In this document: piece after piece, positions 1 to 7,473 of the stretch
How the letters are laid out: every line of letters starts with the position of its first letter
How positions within the stretch are numbered: position 1 is the stretch's first letter
From: Clostridium sp. CX1
Lineage (GTDB): Bacteria; Bacillota; Clostridia; Clostridiales; Clostridiaceae
Length of the DNA: 64,000 nucleotides
Direction of reading: 5' to 3'
Assembly: GCF_025398335.1 (NCBI RefSeq)
Contig: NZ_JAODOO010000009.1
Span: 116,929 to 180,928, forward strand
Notes under the pieces: generated by a model
What the model was told of the DNA's origin: nothing
Database searches by the model: none
Seen by the model: the letters and a program-made list of their open reading frames with translations, nothing else
Position numbers and translations under genes: made by a program

Positions 1-14
1 TCTTTGTAATCCAT
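1..14 (-). CDS. 5' end of a minus-strand gene cut by the window edge
   Basis: On the minus strand an ATG at 14-12 opens a frame (Met-Asp-Tyr-Lys) preceded at good spacing by a GGGGAGG ribosome binding site around 21-27. Only four codons lie inside the window, so the product cannot be named. The gene would run away from, and be divergent to, the glycosyltransferase gene that starts at 268. Confidence 0.5.
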
Positions 15-95
15 TTTAATTCCTCCCCATTTTGTTCATTATCAAATCCAAGTCTTACTACTTGAAGTCAGTAATGCTTTAAATTATTACGTAAC

Positions 96-132
96 TTCTA
101 CCTGTAACATAAAGGATATATTACAGGTAGAA
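96..132. repeat. Perfect 12-bp inverted repeat between divergent genes
   Basis: TTCTACCTGTAA (96-107) is repeated inverted at 121-132 with a 13-base loop. It lies between two divergent start sites. There is no T-run on either side, so it is not a clear terminator; an operator or a leader hairpin is as likely. Confidence 0.5.
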
Positions 133-267
133 ATTACATTAAACCTATCTTTTATTATAATTTATTTAATACCTTAGTTCAATAAAAGGGAGGTAATGAG
201 ATTTAATTCACACCTGAACTGCACTTAGCATATATTAGAGATTATAAATTCTATGGGAGATGAAAAC

Positions 268-873
268 ATGTCTCATCTATTTATACCTAGAACCTTTCAC
301 CGTATCTGGTTGGGTGACAAACCTATGCCTATAGATTTTATAAACTACGGAAGGACATGGTGTAGAAAGCATCCAAGTTGGGGAATAAAGCTTTGGACTG
401 ATAAAAACATGATACCGCTTCAAAATCAAAAGGCTTTTGACAATGCATTTCATCCAGTTTTAAAATCAGATATTGCCAAGTTAGAAATTTTATATAACTT
501 CGGAGGGGTATATATAGATTGTGATTTTGAATGTTTAAGAAACATTGAAGCTTTAATAACAGATAGAAACTTTTTTGCCGCTTATGAAAGTTATGATATG
601 ATCTCTACAGCAATCATGGGGTGTAGCCCCAAAAATCCTATCATAAAAACTTTAATAGATGGTATTCCTAAGGCACTAAAATTCAGGAAATGCAGGACTA
701 TAAACTACAGGTTAGGTCAAGCCTATGCTACTGAAAAACTAGTAGATAGACATGATATTAAAATTTTTGATTCTGCACTGTTTTACCCCTATCTATATGA
801 CGAAAAAAACAAAAAAAATAATAAGTTTCCTAATGCTTATGCAGTTCACCACTGGGCCGGCAGTTGGCTATAA
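268..873 (+). CDS. GT32-like glycosyltransferase (DXD sugar transferase, OCH1/TcdA-like family)
   Basis: About 201 residues. The N-terminus has the family signature IPRTFHRIWLG, and YNFGGVYIDCDFE carries the DXD motif (Asp84-Cys-Asp86) that binds nucleotide-sugar and metal in the Gly_transf_sug (GT32) family. There is no signal peptide or membrane span, so it should be cytosolic. A longer frame opens at an ATG at 253, but GGGAGA at 254-259 is the ribosome binding site for the ATG at 268, which I chose. It is the first of several glycosyltransferase genes next to Thr-rich surface-protein genes, so a role in glycosylating those proteins is inferred. Donor and acceptor sugars are unknown. Confidence 0.8.
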   Translation: MSHLFIPRTFHRIWLGDKPMPIDFINYGRTWCRKHPSWGIKLWTDKNMIPLQNQKAFDNAFHPVLKSDIAKLEILYNFGGVYIDCDFECLRNIEALITDRNFFAAYESYDMISTAIMGCSPKNPIIKTLIDGIPKALKFRKCRTINYRLGQAYATEKLVDRHDIKIFDSALFYPYLYDEKNKKNNKFPNAYAVHHWAGSWL

Positions 874-990
874 ATTACATTTGTTAAGTATAATACTGTC
901 ACTTAATAGGCTTATTGTCCGTATATTATAAATTATAATGTAGCAATATGTTAGCTCTACTTTACTGTTAAGTGAGGTGTCTATTTATTA

Positions 991-1833
991 ATGATAAAAA
1001 TAAAATTCCATGCTAATTGGTGTTCTGATTATGAAATCAGGGAGCATTTTAACAGGTGTACTACTAATAATGACTATACATGGAAAAATTTATTTATAAC
1101 TTTAGATGATGATTATGATTTTTTCGTAATTATGAATCATCCACAGCATAATAATTTTCCTCCCTCTAAAACAATAGTATTTCAATGTGAACCTGAATCT
1201 ACTAGAATGTGCTGGGGTAATTTTTATAAACCAGACTCCAAAGCTTTTTTTAAGGTTTACGATACCGAGCATAATCACAATGTGGACAAATGGTTTATAG
1301 GACTAAACTACCAGCAGTTGCTAAATGGTAACTTCTCCAAAAATAAAGTAATGTCTGGGATAGTATCTGGAATATATAACTTAGAAGGTCATGTAGATAG
1401 ATTTAATTTCCTTAAGTATTTAGATAAGCTTCCATTTTATGAACACTTTGGCAAGGGAGATCTAGGTTTTTTAAAATCCTTTAAAGGATATTTACCTAAT
1501 AAAGAAGATGGTCTAATTTCATATAGGTACCACTTTAATGCAGAGAATGTTTATGAAAAAAATTACTTTACAGAGAAAATAATAGATCCTATACTTTGTG
1601 AATGCTTATGCTTTTACGATGGATGTCCAAATATTGAAGAGTTTATTGATTCAAGAGCCTATATAAAAATCAATTTAAAAAAACCAGATGAATCTCTTGA
1701 AACTATAAAATGGAGCATTGAAAATAATGAATATGAAAAGAGAATCCCTTTTATAAAAAAAGAAAAAGAAAAATTAATGAATGAACTGAATCCATTGAAC
1801 ATTATTTATAAAATAATTAGAGGTGAAATATAG
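991..1833 (+). CDS. GT10-type fucosyltransferase-like protein
   Basis: 280 residues with no signal peptide. Around residues 178-198 lies YHFNAENVYEKNYFTEKI, which matches the hallmark of the GT10 alpha-1,3/1,4-fucosyltransferase C-terminal domain (F-x-x-x-EN-x(4)-YxTEK). It is followed by ILCECLCFYDGCPNIEEFI, corresponding to the donor-site segment. GT10 enzymes use GDP-L-fucose, and genes that make this donor (gmd, fcl) lie at 22-24 kb in this window. The start has a GAGGTG site about 11 bases upstream. The stop is two bases before the next start, so the two genes are translationally coupled. Fucose specificity is inferred from the family; a related 6-deoxy sugar is possible. Confidence 0.72.
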   Translation: MIKIKFHANWCSDYEIREHFNRCTTNNDYTWKNLFITLDDDYDFFVIMNHPQHNNFPPSKTIVFQCEPESTRMCWGNFYKPDSKAFFKVYDTEHNHNVDKWFIGLNYQQLLNGNFSKNKVMSGIVSGIYNLEGHVDRFNFLKYLDKLPFYEHFGKGDLGFLKSFKGYLPNKEDGLISYRYHFNAENVYEKNYFTEKIIDPILCECLCFYDGCPNIEEFIDSRAYIKINLKKPDESLETIKWSIENNEYEKRIPFIKKEKEKLMNELNPLNIIYKIIRGEI

Positions 1834-1835
1834 TA

Positions 1836-2567
1836 ATGAATGTTTTAGCCACTGCCTGTAACTCAGCATATTTTAATGCTTGTTTAACCTTAATAGCTAG
1901 TATTCATCGACTAAGCTTTAATGATGTTGATAAAATACTTGTATATAATTTAGGTCTTACTGAGGATGAAAAAGAGCAGCTTAACAGTTTGCAGAAGGTC
2001 CAGGTTATGGAATTTAATTTAGACGATTCTTATTTTGAGGAATATTTAACTCCAAAGCAATTTGCTTGGAAGCCTTATGTTATTAAGGATGCCGGAAACT
2101 ATGGTAACCTAATACTATACATGGATTCCGGTGCTGTAACCGTAAAAAATATTAAATGCCTATATGATATTATTGAACAGGAAGATATTCTCATTGTAGG
2201 TGACTACCACCCAAACTATGTTTATACCCACGATAAATGTTTTGAAATAATGAATGCTACAGAAGAAGAAAAACAATATCTTCAAATTTGGGCAGGAATG
2301 CAAGGCTATAAGGTTAATGGAAAATATCAAAGTTCCTATGTAGATGAGGCCTTTAAATTCTCAAAGTTTAAAGATGCTGTTTTCGGCAATCATACAAATC
2401 ACAGACATGATCAAAGTATTTACTCCATTCTTTGCTGCAGAAACAAGATTCCTAGACAGGATATTTATATATATGGAGAATGGCGAGGTATTAATATGAA
2501 TCCTCATCAAATTATATATGCTCATAGACGAGCTTATTCTAATCTAGAGGGGTTAATATATAAGTAA
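1836..2567 (+). CDS. GT-A-fold glycosyltransferase-like protein (GT8/DUF1647-like)
   Basis: 243 residues. The N-terminus (MNVLATACNSAYFNACLTLIAS) and the segment LILYMDSGAVTVKN around residues 93-106 resemble nucleotide-sugar transferases of the GT-A fold, with Asp97-Ser-Gly in the place of the usual DXD. NHTNHRHDQSIYSIL near residue 188 resembles the part of GT8-like proteins that closes the active site. The start overlaps the end of the GT10 gene (ATAGTAATG) and has an AGAGGTG site. It is the last gene of a three-gene run that ends in a strong terminator. Family assignment is moderate; the sugar is unknown. Confidence 0.6.
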   Translation: MNVLATACNSAYFNACLTLIASIHRLSFNDVDKILVYNLGLTEDEKEQLNSLQKVQVMEFNLDDSYFEEYLTPKQFAWKPYVIKDAGNYGNLILYMDSGAVTVKNIKCLYDIIEQEDILIVGDYHPNYVYTHDKCFEIMNATEEEKQYLQIWAGMQGYKVNGKYQSSYVDEAFKFSKFKDAVFGNHTNHRHDQSIYSILCCRNKIPRQDIYIYGEWRGINMNPHQIIYAHRRAYSNLEGLIYK

Positions 2568-2587
2568 TATAGCTATATATTCTTAGT

Positions 2588-2655
2588 AGGGCTGTACCAA
2601 GATGGATTTCAAGAGTATTCATGAAATTCATCTTGGGATATAGCTCTTATTTTTA
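2588..2655 (+). terminator. Rho-independent terminator after the first glycosyltransferase run
   Basis: A long imperfect stem (AGGGCTGTACCAAGATG at 2588-2604 pairing with CATCTTGGGATATAGCTCT at 2629-2647) is followed by TATTTTTAT. The rest of the 2568-2824 gap holds only AT-rich sequence and the promoter region of the next gene. Confidence 0.75.
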
Positions 2656-2824
2656 TACGCAGCTACCACCATACCAATTTCAGCGCTCTGTTACCATATA
2701 AGGGAATAAATATAACATCGCATACTTATAAAAATTATATTAGTGAGTAACTTAATGCAATATATATTCATATACTGTAATTATAAGTTCTTTTGTTTTA
2801 AGTGATTGATAAAGGAGATTTCAA

Positions 2825-3676
2825 ATGGAAAATAAATCACTAAACTGCAATAAACAAAGTCAATATAATGAGAAGTCAGTTAACTTACTTAACTGTGAAA
2901 CATATAAAAAAATAGATGTATCTATTAATATGTGTTCATATTTACCAGACTGCAATACTTATGATGTGTCCTTTTCTTCCTGTGAAGTAGAGAAAAAAAT
3001 AAATGTAAATGCACAAGTAAGTTGCAGCCCCTTCCACTGCAGCTACATAGATTCATTAATCTCTTCAGCTAATTATTGTATATCTGATGAAGGCTGCTAC
3101 AACTGCTGTGATAGCCCTATATCTAATGATGGTGCCTCTTTAGCTTTGCCATGTCAACCTATTGAAGACATATTCATAGATTTACCTGAATGCCCTAAGG
3201 ATGAGGAAAACTCTTCAAATTCAATTGAACTAACTTCTAATGTCAGTGTAAGTGAAGAAGATAAAAAAAGTTACTCTGTTACAACAGATGATAACACTAT
3301 AACCACAGACAACACTGAAATAGTAGAGGACCTTAGTGTAGCAAATCTCTCCCACAAGAAAAAAAGAAAAAAAGAGGGGATAAATATGAAACCTAATTCT
3401 CATTTGATTTTAGCAGTATTAACCAACCTCATAGATATGTTTTTAAAAAATTGCTCCAAGGAGGAAATTATTCAAAATGAATCTAATCTGATTATAAAAG
3501 ATGAAAGTGATACAACTGATAAACCTATTAAAGGTCACAGACATCATAGACATGATAGACATCGCAAACATCGTAGTCACCATAGGCATAGTAAGCAAAA
3601 TAACCTTATTAAGTATAATATAAATGATGTAATTATAATATCCATTTTCGAACTAATGAGAAGGCTAAACGAGTAA
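2825..3676 (+). CDS. Cys-rich / His-rich protein, probable spore-surface protein
   Basis: 283 residues, not assigned to a family. The first 125 residues carry 13 of the 14 cysteines, including CYNCC. The middle is Ser/Thr/Glu-rich and ends in the basic run HKKKRKKEG. The C-terminal third has a His/Arg tract (starts GHRHHRHDRHRKH, about residues 236-256). There is no signal peptide. Such composition is typical of clostridial and Bacillus spore coat or exosporium proteins, and the neighbouring mucin-like genes fit that. AAAGGAG lies at good spacing before the ATG. An in-frame internal ATG at 3386 has its own GAGGGGA site and follows two A7 tracts, so a separate 97-residue C-terminal product is possible. 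Function is inferred from composition and context only. Confidence 0.7.
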   Translation: MENKSLNCNKQSQYNEKSVNLLNCETYKKIDVSINMCSYLPDCNTYDVSFSSCEVEKKINVNAQVSCSPFHCSYIDSLISSANYCISDEGCYNCCDSPISNDGASLALPCQPIEDIFIDLPECPKDEENSSNSIELTSNVSVSEEDKKSYSVTTDDNTITTDNTEIVEDLSVANLSHKKKRKKEGINMKPNSHLILAVLTNLIDMFLKNCSKEEIIQNESNLIIKDESDTTDKPIKGHRHHRHDRHRKHRSHHRHSKQNNLIKYNINDVIIISIFELMRRLNE

Positions 3677-3790
3677 TTAAATTTCAAAATCTATTATTGA
3701 TGACTATACCCTTTGTACCATCTCTTTGAATTTTTCTATAAAATTTGATTATAAGCTGAACATAATACAGCTGATTTTAATATTATATAC

Positions 3791-3810
3791 TAGGCAAAGT
3801 CATATGCCTA
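3791..3810 (+). promoter_or_regulatory. Leader hairpin box shared with the gene at 6749
   Basis: TAGGCA-N8-TGCCTA directly follows TATATACTA (3784-3792), which resembles the -10 element CATANNNTA of sporulation sigma factors E/K with one change. The same layout recurs at 6684-6710 before the paralogous gene, so it is probably a shared promoter plus 5' stabilising stem-loop. The -35 region is not convincing. Confidence 0.4.
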
Positions 3811-3840
3811 ATAATATTAAAGAAAAGGATAGTGAATATA

Positions 3841-4386
3841 ATGGACGAAAGTAAAAAAATAATAAACGTTAATTCACCATTATACGAGGAGTTTGCTGCA
3901 GATGAGGATTTCTCTCCAGATTGGCCTCCAAGACCAACAACTGCAAGACCGACTACTACAGCACCTACAACTGCAAGACCAACTACTGCGGCACCTACAA
4001 CTGCAGCTCCAACCACTACTGCACCAACTCCAACACCTTGTCCATGTTGTTTCTCAACAGAAAGAAGAGTTGACTATGATAGATGTGAACTAGTTGAAGA
4101 AGAAAATATTGAAACTGTAGTAAATTGTGTTGGAAGGTTCCTAGATGTTACCGTTACATTGAGAAATGTTTGTCCAAATAAATGGGTTGCAGTAGGTGTA
4201 TTAGTTTATGACGCACAGAATAGACTTCTATCATTTAAAGTTTGCAGACTGTTTACTGGTGATGGCCCTAACTGCATACCAAGCTTAAATTCTGGAAGAT
4301 TCTGTTTTGTGTTTGATGAAAATGATTCTTGTCCTGGCCCTCGTACTTTTACTGTAAGAACTGTATCCAATTACCTGGAAAGATAA
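3841..4386 (+). CDS. Mucin-like surface protein A: Thr/Pro stalk plus ten-Cys C-terminal domain
   Basis: 181 residues in three parts. A leader (about 1-28) contains INVNSPLYEEF. A Thr/Pro/Ala/Arg stalk (about 31-66, RPTTARPTTTAPTTARPTTA type) suits O-glycosylation. A domain of about 115 residues opens with CPCC (Cys67) and contains RNVCPNKWVAVGVLVYDAQ, CRLFTGDGPNC and GRFCFVF. The same leader occurs in the protein at 6749, and the same C-domain in those at 6749, 7474 and 10188. There is no signal peptide, so export is unlikely and deposition on the forespore from the mother cell is the best reading. A GTG at 3832 would add three residues, but alignment with the paralogue favours the ATG at 3841. 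Spore location and glycosylation are inferred. Confidence 0.8.
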   Translation: MDESKKIINVNSPLYEEFAADEDFSPDWPPRPTTARPTTTAPTTARPTTAAPTTAAPTTTAPTPTPCPCCFSTERRVDYDRCELVEEENIETVVNCVGRFLDVTVTLRNVCPNKWVAVGVLVYDAQNRLLSFKVCRLFTGDGPNCIPSLNSGRFCFVFDENDSCPGPRTFTVRTVSNYLER

Positions 4387-4412
4387 ACATCTTTATATTT
4401 AATGCGATATTT

Positions 4413-4446
4413 GAAAGTCTGGGGCCTAAAGTCTCAGACTTTTAGT
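4413..4446 (+). terminator. Terminator after surface protein A
   Basis: GAAAGTCTGGGG and CTCAGACTTTTA form a stem with a short loop (4413-4444), and the 3' arm is T-rich. It separates the surface protein gene from the following GT2 gene. Confidence 0.6.
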
Positions 4447-4501
4447 AAGCAACTCTATTAAATCACAATATAAGTTTATTATGATTGGAGGAAATAACCT
4501 A

Positions 4502-5491
4502 ATGTTCTTAAACAAGTTATCTCTAAATTATAAAAAAAAATCAACTCCAGTTAAAGTTAACGAAGACTATCAGATAGAAAACATAAGTAACTTATCTAAA
4601 AATGCTCCCGCCTCTCCTGATGTTTCAATTATAATCGCCTTAAGAAATGAAGTTGATAACTTAGAAAGGACAATAAAATCTATTGTTGAATCGAAAAATA
4701 GTCTTGCATTTGAGATAATTATAGTTGATGATGGGTCAATTGATGGAAGCTGTGATTTTTTAAAACAAAATGAAGAGCTTTACGGAAATGTCACTGTTAT
4801 ATATTCAGATACCATAGGAGCTGCAAAGTGCAAAAATATAGGTGCTATAAATTCAAAAGGCAAATATTTATTTTTTTGTGATGCTCATATTGAGGTTCCT
4901 GACAATTGGCTGGACACCCTTGTAAAAACACTAAATGACCTAAATGCTCAAGCTATAGTTCCAGCAATAAAGTCCATAGGTAGTGATTATAAAGGTTATG
5001 GTGGCACTTGGAATAATAAACTCAATTTTACTTGGCTTGATAAGCCCTCAGAGGATACTGCAGAAATACCCCTAGCTCCTGGATGTGCTTTTGGAATAAA
5101 ACGGGACGTATTCGAATCTGTGCAAGGTTTTAATACTAATTTACAAGTTTATGGTGTCGAGGATCAAGAACTTTCGCTAAAACTATGGTTGTTCGGCTAT
5201 AAAATTGTGGTGGACTCAGCCGTGGAAGTTGGTCATCTCTTTAAAGTTAACAATTCCTATAAAATCACATATGCAGACATTATGTACAATTATTTATGCC
5301 TTTGCTATTTTCATTTCAGTGATAATAACTTCTCTAAAGCTATAGTTACTTTAAGTCAAAATAAACTTTTTACTACAGCTGCTGCCAAAGCATTAATTAA
5401 TCAAGACTTAATGAACCAAAGAAAGGATTATTTCTGCAGTAGGAAATATGATGATGACTGGTTTTTTAATAAATTTAACATTGAGCTTTAG
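4502..5491 (+). CDS. GT2 family glycosyltransferase (paralogue 1)
   Basis: About 329 residues. A classic GT2 N-terminal half has VSIIIALRNEVDNLERTI and IIIVDDGSIDGS, then FFCDAHIEVPDNW where Asp-Ala-His replaces the usual DXD, then GYGGTWNNKL and YGVEDQELSLKLWLFGYK with the ED acid pair expected for the catalytic base. It ends in a motif shared with the proteins at 5615 and 18202 (QRKDYFCSRKYDDDWFFNKF). The frame opens at 4481, but GGAGG at 4486-4490 is the binding site for the ATG at 4502. There is no membrane span. It lies between two mucin-like genes, so these are the likely acceptors; the sugar is unknown. It resembles polypeptide GalNAc-transferase-type GT2 enzymes only in general layout. 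Confidence 0.85.
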   Translation: MFLNKLSLNYKKKSTPVKVNEDYQIENISNLSKNAPASPDVSIIIALRNEVDNLERTIKSIVESKNSLAFEIIIVDDGSIDGSCDFLKQNEELYGNVTVIYSDTIGAAKCKNIGAINSKGKYLFFCDAHIEVPDNWLDTLVKTLNDLNAQAIVPAIKSIGSDYKGYGGTWNNKLNFTWLDKPSEDTAEIPLAPGCAFGIKRDVFESVQGFNTNLQVYGVEDQELSLKLWLFGYKIVVDSAVEVGHLFKVNNSYKITYADIMYNYLCLCYFHFSDNNFSKAIVTLSQNKLFTTAAAKALINQDLMNQRKDYFCSRKYDDDWFFNKFNIEL

Positions 5492-5552
5492 TTAATCACC
5501 TATAAGTCTGAATAAGTAACTAATTATGAAAATAGCATTAGATGTTACTTTC

Positions 5553-5568
5553 TATATATATATATATA
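5553..5568. repeat. (TA)8 dinucleotide tract
   Basis: Eight TA units stand about 45 bases before the next glycosyltransferase start. Tracts like this can change length by slippage; whether this one alters expression cannot be judged here. Confidence 0.6.
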
Positions 5569-5614
5569 TGTCTTATTTAAGATTTTATAAATATGACTGG
5601 AGGAATTTATTTTT

Positions 5615-6586
5615 ATGAGTTCAGAAATATTTTATGATAATGAACTTGGTAATGCAAATGTTTTAGACAAAGTAGATATACTCACAAATAGAACTGAAGA
5701 TACCTACACTTATGATGCTTCTATAGTAATCCCCTGCAGGGATGAATCAGTGAACTTAAAAAATACAGTAGATTCTATAATGAATTCAAAAAATCGGCTA
5801 TCTTTTGAGATTATTGTAGTTGATGATGGTTCAACGGATGGATGCTGTGAGTTTATAAACAATAATAGAAATGCTTACCCAAACCTAAGACTCTTCACAT
5901 CAAAAAATTTAGGTCCATCAGCAGCACGAAATTTGGGTGGAGACAATGCTCTCGGTAAATATATCTTTTTCTGTGATGCCCACGTAACAGTTCCCGATTA
6001 TTGGCTTGACAAGCTTATAAAAACTCTTGAAGAAAACAACGCTGATGTTGTAGTTCCCGCAATTAAAGATAACGTAGGTGGTGGAGTGGGCTACGGAGAA
6101 ACTTGGCGTGAAAAGCTCCAAGTTACTTGGCTAGGTAAACCTAATCGGGACGGTGAAGAAGTTGCTCTGGCTCCCGGTGGTGCTTTCGGACTACGTAAAA
6201 CTGCTTTTGATAATATTGGCGGCTTTGAAAGACATTTTGAAGTTTGGGGAAAAGAAGATGAGGAAATTTCATTAAAACTATGGCTCTTTGGCTATAAAAT
6301 TGTTGTTGACTCCTCTGTTGAAGTAATTCACTTATTTAAACTAACTAACAACTATGGTGTGACACACATAGATTTCATGCACAACTTCTTATGCATGGCT
6401 TTTTCCCATTTTGGTATCGAAAACCTAATTAAGGCCTTTGACATGGTAAAGGATACCCCAGGGTTTCCTGAAGCCTTAGCACGAGTAATGCTGAATGAAG
6501 ATTTGTTAAGACAACGAAGAGATTATTTTAGTAGACGGAAATTTGATGAAAACTACTTTTTTAATAAATTTGATATTAAATTTTAA
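5615..6586 (+). CDS. GT2 family glycosyltransferase (paralogue 2)
   Basis: 323 residues. Motifs in order: ASIVIPCRDESVNLKNTVDS, VVDDGSTDGCCEF (Asp70-Asp71), FFCDAHVTVPDYW, GYGETWREKL, APGGAFGLRKTAFDNIGGF, WGKEDEEISLKLWLFGYK and the family tail QRRDYFSRRKFDENYFF. It is closely similar to the proteins at 4502 and 18202 along its whole length, so the three arose by duplication. The start has TGGAGGA at good spacing. It sits directly before surface protein gene B. There is no signal or membrane segment, so it acts in the cytosol, as expected for glycosylation of a spore protein in the mother cell. Confidence 0.87.
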   Translation: MSSEIFYDNELGNANVLDKVDILTNRTEDTYTYDASIVIPCRDESVNLKNTVDSIMNSKNRLSFEIIVVDDGSTDGCCEFINNNRNAYPNLRLFTSKNLGPSAARNLGGDNALGKYIFFCDAHVTVPDYWLDKLIKTLEENNADVVVPAIKDNVGGGVGYGETWREKLQVTWLGKPNRDGEEVALAPGGAFGLRKTAFDNIGGFERHFEVWGKEDEEISLKLWLFGYKIVVDSSVEVIHLFKLTNNYGVTHIDFMHNFLCMAFSHFGIENLIKAFDMVKDTPGFPEALARVMLNEDLLRQRRDYFSRRKFDENYFFNKFDIKF

Positions 6587-6690
6587 AATTAGCAGTACTA
6601 AGTTAAATATAAGCTTTTAATGTTGTGTAAATAAAAATGTAAATCTTATACAACTTGTGAACATTATTATTTATTGCCCATATCATATAT

Positions 6691-6710
6691 TAGGCAAATG
6701 TTATTGCCTA
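6691..6710 (+). promoter_or_regulatory. Leader hairpin box, second copy
   Basis: TAGGCAA-N6-TTGCCTA, a perfect 7-bp inverted repeat, follows CATATATTA (6684-6692), which matches the sigma-E/K -10 pattern CATANNNTA. The arrangement matches that upstream of surface protein A, where the hairpin also spans 20 bases and the start lies 30-40 bases later. No matching -35 was found. Confidence 0.45.
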
Positions 6711-6748
6711 GTATATCACTAAAAAATTGAAGAAAGGATATTGTAGTT

Positions 6749-7300
6749 ATGGATGAAAATAGTAAAACAATAAATATCGATTCTCCTTTATACGAAGGAT
6801 TTGAGGAGATAAGTACCTCTGCAGAATGCTGTTGCCCAACCACCGCTAGGCCGACTACTGCTAGACCAACGACCTCCAGACCTACTACTGCTAGACCAAC
6901 AACTACAGCCCCAACTACCTCTATACCAACAACTGCCGCACCAACTCAGGCACCTTGCACATGTTGCTCTGCAGAACAAAGACCTATAACATATGATAAA
7001 TGCGAATTGGAAAAAACAGAAACCTTCAATAATGTAACCTTAGATTGCACAGGTAGACTATTAGATGTAAATGTTACATTAAGGAATGTTTGCCCAAATA
7101 AACGAGTTGCTGTAGCAGTATTAGTTTACGAAGGCAGCAATCTACTATCCTTGAAGGTTTGTAGATTATTTACCGGTGAAGGTACTAATTGCATATCAAC
7201 TCTAAATGCTGGTAGATTCTGCTTTGTATTTGACGATGCCCCTTGTCCTCCATCTCGCACCCTTACTGTTAGAATTATTGCTAATTACTTAGAAAGATAA
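6749..7300 (+). CDS. Mucin-like surface protein B: Thr/Pro stalk plus ten-Cys C-terminal domain
   Basis: 183 residues with the same three-part plan as protein A. The leader contains INIDSPLYEGFEE, followed by CCCP. The stalk (about residues 31-68) is made of TARPTTSRPTTARPTTTAPT-type units. The C-domain starts at the CTCC (Cys70) and contains CELEKTETF, DCTGRLLDVNVTLRNVCPNK, CRLFTGEGTNC, FCFVFDD and ends in NYLER. Cysteine positions match those of the other three members. The ATG has a GAAAGGA site. There is no signal peptide. Being adjacent to two GT2 genes suggests its stalk is glycosylated. The leader is a good candidate for a targeting or anchoring motif, since only A and B, which lack another N-terminal domain, carry it. 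Confidence 0.8.
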   Translation: MDENSKTINIDSPLYEGFEEISTSAECCCPTTARPTTARPTTSRPTTARPTTTAPTTSIPTTAAPTQAPCTCCSAEQRPITYDKCELEKTETFNNVTLDCTGRLLDVNVTLRNVCPNKRVAVAVLVYEGSNLLSLKVCRLFTGEGTNCISTLNAGRFCFVFDDAPCPPSRTLTVRIIANYLER

Positions 7301-7370
7301 AAGAGTTTTCAATATATTATACCTAAGCTTCTGTGTATTAAACTCAAACTTTATAAGGAACTAATACATT

Positions 7371-7427
7371 GCCTATCCGGTCACCACTGGTAATCTAAAA
7401 ACCAGAGAAATGTTACATCGGATGGGC
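7371..7427 (+). promoter_or_regulatory. Structured leader upstream of the propeller-mucin gene
   Basis: GCCTATCCG (7371-7379) pairs with CGGATGGGC (7419-7427, one G-T pair), enclosing a second stem CTGGT (7387-7391) with ACCAG (7401-7405). It is followed by TTTAG, not a clean T-run. I could not match it to a known riboswitch. It may be a weak terminator of gene B or a 5' structural element of the next mRNA. Confidence 0.4.
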
Positions 7428-7473
7428 TTTAGCTAATAAACAGATGCACATAGTTTTAAAGGAGTGAATTAAG

